Shown: one piece after another, positions 59,296-64,000 of the stretch
Layout of the letters: each line of letters starts with the position of its first letter
How positions within the stretch are numbered: position 1 is the stretch's first letter
From: Caldimonas brevitalea
GTDB taxonomy: Bacteria; Pseudomonadota; Gammaproteobacteria; Burkholderiales; Burkholderiaceae_C
Assembly (NCBI RefSeq): GCF_001017435.1
Contig: NZ_CP011371.1
Coordinates: forward strand, 5,890,001-5,954,000
Reading direction: 5' to 3'
Length of the DNA stretch: 64,000 nucleotides
Notes under the pieces: model-generated
The model's input: only the letters and a program-made list of their open reading frames with translations
Told to the model about the DNA's origin: nothing
The model's database searches: none
Position numbers and translations under genes: made by a program

Positions 59296-60267
59296 ATGAA
59301 ACGCATCGCTCTCGTGGCCGCTCTGGCCGCCGCGTTCGCCGCCCCGGTGTTCGCTCAAAGCTCCGTGACCGTGTACGGCCGTCTGAACACCTCGATCGAG
59401 CGCCAGAAGGCCGGCGACGAGTCGCGCACCGTGCTGCAGAACAACGCCTCGCGTCTGGGCTTCAAGGGCTCGGAAGACCTCGGCGGCGGTCTGAAGGCCA
59501 ACTTCATGATCGAGCATCGCTTCAACGTCGACGATGGCAAGACGAGCGGCGACGCCTTCTGGAGCGGCGACAGCTGGGTCGGCCTGTCCGGCAACTTCGG
59601 CGCGGTGCGCCTGGGCCGTCAGACCAGCGCCCTCTACTACGCGACCGCCGACTACGTCAGCCTGCACAACCACGACACCGGCTCCTCGTCGGACGCGCTG
59701 TACGCCTACAACTCGCGCAACCAGAACAAGCTCTCCTACATCACCCCCAGCCTCGGCGGCCTGACCGGTGAAGTGCAGTACAGCCTGCACGAAGGCGCGT
59801 CTGAAGACGGCGAAAAGCTGGCCAACCAGTGGGAGCTGGCGCTGAACTTCGACCAAGGCCCCCTGCACCTGGGCGGCGGCTACAGCAAGAACGACGACCT
59901 GAAGGTGTTCGCCGTGCGCGCGCTGTACGAACTGGGCGCCTTCACCTTCGGTGGCTACTACGAGCGTGACAAGTTCGACGACGAGAAGCGCAACAACTTC
60001 CGCCTGTCGGGCATGTACACCCTGGGCGCCTCGGAGTTCCACCTGAACGTGGGCGTGGCCGGCGACCTGGGCGACTTGGACGACACCGGTGCCAAGCAGT
60101 TCACCGTGGGCTACAACTACAACCTGTCCAAGCGCACCAAGCTGTTCGCCTTCTACACCAAGCTGGCCAACGACGAAGCCGGCATCTACGGCGTCGGTGC
60201 TGACAACGCCAACGCGGCTCCGGACGACTTCTCGTCCTTCGCCGTCGGCCTGCGCCACAACTTCTGA
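59296..60267 (+). CDS. Gram-negative porin (second of tandem pair)
   Basis: A 323-residue trimeric porin paralogous to the one upstream. The signal peptide MKRIALVAALAAAFAAPVFA precedes QSSVTVYGRLNTSIERQ. Conserved blocks shared by both genes are SRLGFKGSEDLGGGLK, ATADYVSLHNHDTGSS, FDQGPLHLGGG and YNYNLSKRTKLFAF; the constriction-loop region and strands around residues 35-45 and 290-310 differ. The C-terminal FAVGLRHNF ends in Phe. No clear ribosome site is visible upstream of ATG 59296. Codon choice in this copy is more uniform (C/G-ending) than in the first, which hints at higher expression. Confidence 0.95.
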   Translation: MKRIALVAALAAAFAAPVFAQSSVTVYGRLNTSIERQKAGDESRTVLQNNASRLGFKGSEDLGGGLKANFMIEHRFNVDDGKTSGDAFWSGDSWVGLSGNFGAVRLGRQTSALYYATADYVSLHNHDTGSSSDALYAYNSRNQNKLSYITPSLGGLTGEVQYSLHEGASEDGEKLANQWELALNFDQGPLHLGGGYSKNDDLKVFAVRALYELGAFTFGGYYERDKFDDEKRNNFRLSGMYTLGASEFHLNVGVAGDLGDLDDTGAKQFTVGYNYNLSKRTKLFAFYTKLANDEAGIYGVGADNANAAPDDFSSFAVGLRHNF

Positions 60268-60295
60268 TCCAGGCACTGCCTGATCGAAGCTGCGA

Positions 60296-60319
60296 AAACG
60301 GCCCTTCGGGGCCGTTTTT
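60296..60319 (+). terminator. Rho-independent terminator of second porin
   Basis: AAACGGCCC-TTCG-GGGCCG followed by TTTTT, identical in core to the terminator of the first porin, consistent with a duplication that included the 3' end. Confidence 0.95.
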
Positions 60320-60351
60320 CTTTGGTGCGCGGCGAGCGCGGAGCGCCCCGC

Positions 60352-61242
60352 TCACGGATACGCAATGAACCCGCTCTCGCCCGGCACCGGCGGAAACGCC
60401 TGGTGATCCTGGCGCCGCCAGGCCTCCACCGCCGCGTCGATGCGCGCCTGCCGCGACGACACGAAGTTCCAGCGGATGTGGCGCGGATGCGTGTGGCTGT
60501 TCTCAGCTCCCAGCTCCAGCGGCTCGCCGCCCAGCAGCACCGCCACCGTCTTCTCCAATGCACGCAACCGAGCGGGCCGTCCGGGCAGCACCAGCATCTC
60601 GCCGCGATCGACCGGCTCGCCTTCGACGCTCAGCGAACCCGAGACCACGTAAACCGCGCGCTCCGGATGATCCAGCGGCAGCTCGATGCTGCAGCCGAAC
60701 GGCATTTCCGCCACCACGTAGAGCGTGCCACTTCTGACCGGCACCGGCGAACGGCGGCCGAACGCATCGCCGACCACCACCCGCAACACCGCACCGTGCG
60801 CCTCCAGCACCGGCAAGGCGTTGGCGTCAACGTGCACAAACGCCGGGGCCGATTCCTCCTCGCCGGGCGGCAGCGCGAGCCAGGTCTGCAGCCCGTGCAA
60901 GCGCGGCCCGGACACCCGCTCGCCCTCGGGCGAGCGCTCGGAGTGCACGATGCCGCGACCGGCACTCATCCAGTTCACTTCGCCCGGGCGGATCTCGCGC
61001 ACGCTGCCCAGACTGTCGCGATGCACAATCACGCCCTCGAAGAGATAGGTGACCGTGGCCAGGCCGATGTGCGGGTGCGGCGCAATGTCCATGCCCCCGC
61101 CGGGCGGCAGCTGCGTGGGGCCGAAGTGGTCGAAGAACACGAAGGGGCCGACCGCCTGCAAGGCCGCCGCCGGCAACAAACGGCGCACCTGCAGGCCGGC
61201 GCCGAGATCTTTCACGTGTGAATGCAGTCGAACCGGTTCCAT
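60352..61242 (-). CDS. Pirin family protein (bicupin)
   Basis: A 296-residue bicupin of the pirin family. The metal-binding His/Glu set is in the N-terminal cupin: PHPHIGLATVTYLFEG and GRGIVHSERSPEGER. The C-terminal cupin (PLDHPERAVYVVSGSLSVEGE, GEMLVLPG) lacks a second metal site, as in other pirins. Bacterial pirins include quercetin dioxygenases and regulatory or stress proteins; the substrate here is unknown. The ATG at 61242 is the conserved start. It is divergent from the aspartic protease gene with about 70 bp between. Confidence 0.93.
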   Translation of the reverse strand: MEPVRLHSHVKDLGAGLQVRRLLPAAALQAVGPFVFFDHFGPTQLPPGGGMDIAPHPHIGLATVTYLFEGVIVHRDSLGSVREIRPGEVNWMSAGRGIVHSERSPEGERVSGPRLHGLQTWLALPPGEEESAPAFVHVDANALPVLEAHGAVLRVVVGDAFGRRSPVPVRSGTLYVVAEMPFGCSIELPLDHPERAVYVVSGSLSVEGEPVDRGEMLVLPGRPARLRALEKTVAVLLGGEPLELGAENSHTHPRHIRWNFVSSRQARIDAAVEAWRRQDHQAFPPVPGESGFIAYP

Positions 61243-61313
61243 GTACCCTCCTCCTGTTGATCCATTGCGCGCTGGCGTGCCGGCGAGGTCTATCGCTTGT
61301 GGGATGCGCCATC

Positions 61314-61796
61314 ATGAGTGAGTTCCCCCGCACGCTCAAGATCATCACCGTCTGGGCGGTGGTCGGGCTGGCGCTGTTCCTCGGTTTTCGCGCCATCGAG
61401 GCGCAGCAACAACGTTTGCGCTTCGAGGCCAGCGGCGACGTCATCACCCTGCACCGTGGCCCCGACGGGCACTACCGCTGGCCGGGCCGCATCAACGGCG
61501 TGCCGGTCGACTTCCTGGTCGACACCGGTGCCACCCGCACCGCGCTGCCCGAATGGGTGGCACGCAAGGCCCGGCTGGACACGGACGGCAAGGTGACCTC
61601 GAGCACCGCCGGCGGGGTGGTGACCGGCAGCCGGGCACGGGCGGACCTGGTGCTCGAAGGGGGCGTCAAGGCCAGTTCGCTGCGGGTGGTGGTGCTCCCG
61701 CAGCTCGACGACGCTCTGCTCGGCATGGACGTGTTGGGCCGTCTGAAGATCGGCCAGCACCGCGACCAGTTGACCATCGACCTGCGCGGCTCCTGA
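61314..61796 (+). CDS. Membrane-anchored retroviral-type (clan AA) aspartic protease
   Basis: A 160-residue protein of the bacterial clan AA aspartic protease group. A single transmembrane helix (about residues 9-27, IITVWAVVGLALFLGFRAIEA) anchors a periplasmic domain with the catalytic DTGA motif in PVDFLVDTGATRTALP. The second conserved hydrophobic turn, DDALLGMDVLGRLKI, is the usual ALLGMS-type element. It acts as a dimer because only one DTGA is present. The ATG at 61314 was chosen; the longer frame covers the pirin promoter. Biological substrates of these bacterial enzymes are mostly unknown. Confidence 0.9.
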   Translation: MSEFPRTLKIITVWAVVGLALFLGFRAIEAQQQRLRFEASGDVITLHRGPDGHYRWPGRINGVPVDFLVDTGATRTALPEWVARKARLDTDGKVTSSTAGGVVTGSRARADLVLEGGVKASSLRVVVLPQLDDALLGMDVLGRLKIGQHRDQLTIDLRGS

Positions 61797-61928
61797 CAAA
61801 GGGTGTGTCCAGCGGCCGGCCGTGGGCGGGCACTGCACGTGCTGCCATCTGCCAAAGAGGGCCCGGGCGCGCGGATGCCCGCCCTGCGCCCCGGCGCACA
61901 ATCTGTTCCTCATTGCGGAGACGAGCGC

Positions 61929-62630
61929 ATGAACGACCCGATGCAAGGATTTGGCAAGCTGGTGCCCGGTTTCGAGTTCCTCCAGGAAATGATGAAGAGC
62001 GCGGGCAGCGCGATGCCCAGCTTCACGCAGTGGGTCGCGCCGACGCTGGACCCCAAGGAACTCGAAAAGCGCATCGGCGAGCTGCGCACGGTGCAGTTCT
62101 GGCTCGAACAGAACGCCCGCATGTTGAGTGCCACCATCCAGGCCATGGAAGTGCAACGCATGACCCTGGCGACGCTGGAGTCGATGAACGTGCCGATGGA
62201 CACGCTGCGGGACTCTCTGAAGGTGACGGTGCCCTCGCCGCCGCCGGCCCCTGCCGCCGGTCCGGGCCCCGACCGGGACGCTGCCGCTGCCAAGCCGGGC
62301 CCTAGCGGCACCGGCACCGGCACGGGCACGGGCACAGGCCAGACCGCGAGCGCCGGTCTCATCGATCCCATGCAATGGTGGGGCGCGCTGACACAGCAGT
62401 TCGCGACGCTCGCCACCAACACGATGGCCGAAGCGCTGAAAGACAGCGGGTCCGAGGCGGTCCGCCAGCGCGCCAGCGACATGGTGAAACAATCGTTCGA
62501 AACAGCGCAGCACAACCTGCGGCAGACCATGGCCCCGCTGCAGCCCGCCGGCGACGAGACCGCGCCCGCGCGCAAGGCGCCGGCGCGCCGCGGGGGCGCC
62601 AAAGGCGACACGCCGAACGCCGACACCTGA
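61929..62630 (+). CDS. phaM: PhaM-like polyhydroxyalkanoate granule regulatory protein
   Basis: A 233-residue protein resembling PhaM, which binds PHA synthase, granules and DNA and sets granule number and location. The N-terminal 95 residues carry the family pattern FGKLVPGFEFLQEM, VAPTLDPKELEKRIGELRTVQFWLEQNARMLSATIQAMEVQRMTLATLESM. A Pro/Ala/Gly/Thr linker with five GT repeats follows (residues about 127-137). Then DPMQWWGALTQQFATLATNTM and a basic C-terminal tail (ARKAPARRGGAK) that could bind DNA. PHA synthase genes are not in the window. ATG 61929 is the family start; upstream frame ignored. Confidence 0.87.
   Translation: MNDPMQGFGKLVPGFEFLQEMMKSAGSAMPSFTQWVAPTLDPKELEKRIGELRTVQFWLEQNARMLSATIQAMEVQRMTLATLESMNVPMDTLRDSLKVTVPSPPPAPAAGPGPDRDAAAAKPGPSGTGTGTGTGTGQTASAGLIDPMQWWGALTQQFATLATNTMAEALKDSGSEAVRQRASDMVKQSFETAQHNLRQTMAPLQPAGDETAPARKAPARRGGAKGDTPNADT
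62307..62339 (+). repeat. Hexamer microsatellite in phaM encoding Gly-Thr repeats
   Basis: Five tandem GGCACN hexamers plus a final GGC encode GTGTGTGTGTG in the linker of the PhaM-like protein. Third-codon differences (C, C, G, G, A) break perfect identity, so slippage should be slow. Confidence 0.9.
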
Positions 62631-62689
62631 GCGGTGGGCGATCGCGGCCCCCAGCTGCCACACGGCCGGCGCTGGTGCACACTCGGGTC

Positions 62690-63916
62690 ATGAAGCTGTT
62701 TCCACATGCCCACGCGACCCACCCCGACTGGCGGGTCGCCCTGTCGCTGGCCCTGGCCCAGCTCGACGGCCTGCGCGGTCAGGAGCGGCACGCCCTGGAG
62801 CCCACGCTCGGCTGGGTCTACCTGACCGACCACTACGCCGGCCATGCCGACGAGATCCTCGCGCGCCTGCAGGACTACCTGCCGGGCACCAGCTGGGTGG
62901 GCGCCGTCGGCGTCGGCGTGATGGGCAGCGGCGTCGAGTACTTCGACGAACCCGGGCTCAGCCTGATGCTGGGCGACGTGCCGCGCGACCGTTTTGCGGT
63001 CTTCTCGGGTGTCCAGCCGCTGCCGGCCGGCTTCGAAGCCCACACCGCCCAGGTGCACGCCGACGGCAACACACCCGACATGGGCGAACTGCTGGCCGAA
63101 CTGGCCGACCGCACCCGCAGCGGCTATTTGTTCGGCGGCCTCGCCGCCGCGCGCACGCGCACGGTGCACATCGCCGACCGCGTCCTGGAAGGCGGCCTGT
63201 CGGGCGTGGCCTTCGACACCTCGGTGCAGCTGATGTCGCGCGTCACACAGGGCTGCCAGCCGGTCGGCCCCGCGCGCCGCATCACCGGCGTGGACCGTAA
63301 CGTCATCGCGACGCTCGACGGCGAACCGGCGCTCGACTGCCTGCTGCGCGACCTCCAGCTGGACCCCGACGAACCCCGCAAGGCGCTGCCGCGCCTGCAG
63401 GCCACCCTGGTCGGGTTGAGCGACGCCGACACACCGGCGATCGCCCGCCCCGGCCAGTTCGGCGCCGACACCCTGGTGCGCCACCTGATCGGCATCGACC
63501 CCCACGAGCGCGGCATCGCGGTGGCGGAGCAGCCGAGCCTGGGTATGCAGCTGGCCTTCTGCGCCCGCCATGCCGAGGCAGCGCGGCGCGACCTGGTGCG
63601 CATCTGCACCGAGATCCGCGAGGAGATCGAACCCGAGCACCTGCCGCAGGAGGCCCGGCCGCTCAGCCCGCCGTCGCCGGCCACCGACGCCAGCGCCGTC
63701 ACCTCGGCCACAGCCGCTCGCGCCATCGTCGGCGCCATCTACGTGAGCTGTGCCGGGCGCGGCGGGCCGCATTTCGGTGCCCCGTCAGCCGAGTTGCAAC
63801 TGGTGCGTCACGCGCTCGGCGACGTCCCGCTGGTCGGCTTTTTCGCCGGCGGTGAAATCGCCCACCATCACCTCTACGGCTACACCGGTGTGCTGACGGT
63901 GTTCACCAGCGCCTAG
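62690..63916 (+). CDS. FIST-domain sensory protein
   Basis: A 408-residue protein with FIST_N (about 35-220) and FIST_C (about 225-395) domains, which bind small ligands such as amino acids in signalling proteins. Recognised stretches are GWVYLTDHYAGHADEILARLQDYLPGTSWVGAVGVGVMGSG in the N-part and AIVGAIYVSCAGRGGPHFGAPSAELQLVRHALGDVPLVGFFAGGEIAHHHLYGYTGVLTVFT in the C-part. No output domain (kinase, GGDEF) is attached; it could be a partner of a separate protein. The ATG at 62690 begins MKLFPHAHATHP; no signal peptide. It follows the phaM-like gene by about 60 bp on the same strand. Confidence 0.92.
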   Translation: MKLFPHAHATHPDWRVALSLALAQLDGLRGQERHALEPTLGWVYLTDHYAGHADEILARLQDYLPGTSWVGAVGVGVMGSGVEYFDEPGLSLMLGDVPRDRFAVFSGVQPLPAGFEAHTAQVHADGNTPDMGELLAELADRTRSGYLFGGLAAARTRTVHIADRVLEGGLSGVAFDTSVQLMSRVTQGCQPVGPARRITGVDRNVIATLDGEPALDCLLRDLQLDPDEPRKALPRLQATLVGLSDADTPAIARPGQFGADTLVRHLIGIDPHERGIAVAEQPSLGMQLAFCARHAEAARRDLVRICTEIREEIEPEHLPQEARPLSPPSPATDASAVTSATAARAIVGAIYVSCAGRGGPHFGAPSAELQLVRHALGDVPLVGFFAGGEIAHHHLYGYTGVLTVFTSA

Positions 63917-64000
63917 GCCGTGCACGGAACCCCACCGCGCCGATCCGGTCCAACTCCCGCCATGCCGCTCACCCCCGCCGCCTCTCTCGCCTGTCGCCGC
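63917..64000 (+). other. Right-edge sequence, possible start of the next gene
   Basis: Eighty-four bases after the FIST stop. An ATG at 63962 opens a frame (MPLTPAASLACRR) to the window end, too short to identify. Confidence 0.3.

Overview
The window is high-G+C chromosomal DNA from a betaproteobacterium of the order Burkholderiales. The best fit is the Rubrivivax / Leptothrix / Caldimonas neighbourhood. This rests on gene content: an Acidithiobacillus/Burkholderia-type GshA, a two-gene MetH, a DUF3567 gene, a PhaM-like granule protein, gram-negative trimeric porins, PEP-CTERM proteins and a red-type (form IC) RuBisCO operon. The placement is inference; no rRNA, tRNA or CRISPR array is visible.

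Layout. (1) 1-6.0 kb, minus strand: uup (cut by the left edge), gshB, benE, kup and gshA, a glutathione-synthesis cluster interleaved with transporters. (2) 6.3-8.4 kb: glnK-amtB, with a well-formed sigma-54 promoter and NtrC-like sites upstream, then comM on the other strand. (3) 10-14.6 kb, accessory: two 59-residue hydrophilic proteins in tandem, a DUF1080 protein, and a small Hrp (type III secretion) regulon. The Hrp part is a 143-residue protein behind a perfect PIP box (TTCGC-N15-TTCGC), and a harpin-like PYGGQQ-repeat protein followed by an HrpB1/HrpK homologue behind a second PIP box with a matching -10. No secretion-apparatus gene is in the window. (4) 14.8-19.1 kb: an ORF that joins two PEP-CTERM proteins head to tail, a second PEP-CTERM protein, and a short-chain dehydrogenase with a Tat-like leader. 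(5) 19.2-30.7 kb: glpD, cbbR and the divergent Calvin-cycle operon cbbL-cbbS-cbbX-fbp-prk-tkt-gph-cbbY. (6) 30.8-36 kb: a secreted GH43 glycosidase, a lipoprotein, a zinc-ribbon membrane protein and a 2OG-Fe(II) oxygenase. (7) 36.5-43.1 kb: a complete RND efflux operon (adaptor, pump, outer-membrane channel) divergent from a TetR/AcrR regulator; the intergenic region holds a near copy of the E. coli AcrR operator. (8) 43.2-46.5 kb: a DUF1800/DUF1501 pair. (9) 46.8-53 kb: the two halves of methionine synthase on the minus strand, separated by two OmpA-family lipoprotein genes on the plus strand. The larger half is preceded by an S-adenosylhomocysteine (SAH) riboswitch. (10) 52.6-64 kb: a rhodanese, a double AAA+ ATPase, DUF3567, DUF3108, an FAH-family hydrolase, two tandem paralogous porins with the same terminator, a pirin, an aspartic protease, a PhaM-like protein and a FIST-domain protein.

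How parts work together. The cbb operon supplies the RuBisCO subunits, the RuBisCO activase CbbX, the two dedicated Calvin enzymes (phosphoribulokinase and fructose bisphosphatase), transketolase, and two HAD phosphatases that remove 2-phosphoglycolate and misfire sugar phosphates. GlnK gates AmtB under nitrogen control. The SAH riboswitch couples methionine-synthase expression to the by-product of methylation. The Hrp-type promoters imply an HrpX/HrpB-like activator, and probably a secretion apparatus, elsewhere in the genome.

The most unusual items are the orphan PIP-box regulon around 11.4-13.5 kb, the fused double PEP-CTERM ORF, the SAH riboswitch on a split metH, and the AcrR-type operator. 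All coordinates were read by eye; homology calls come from recognised motifs, not searches.
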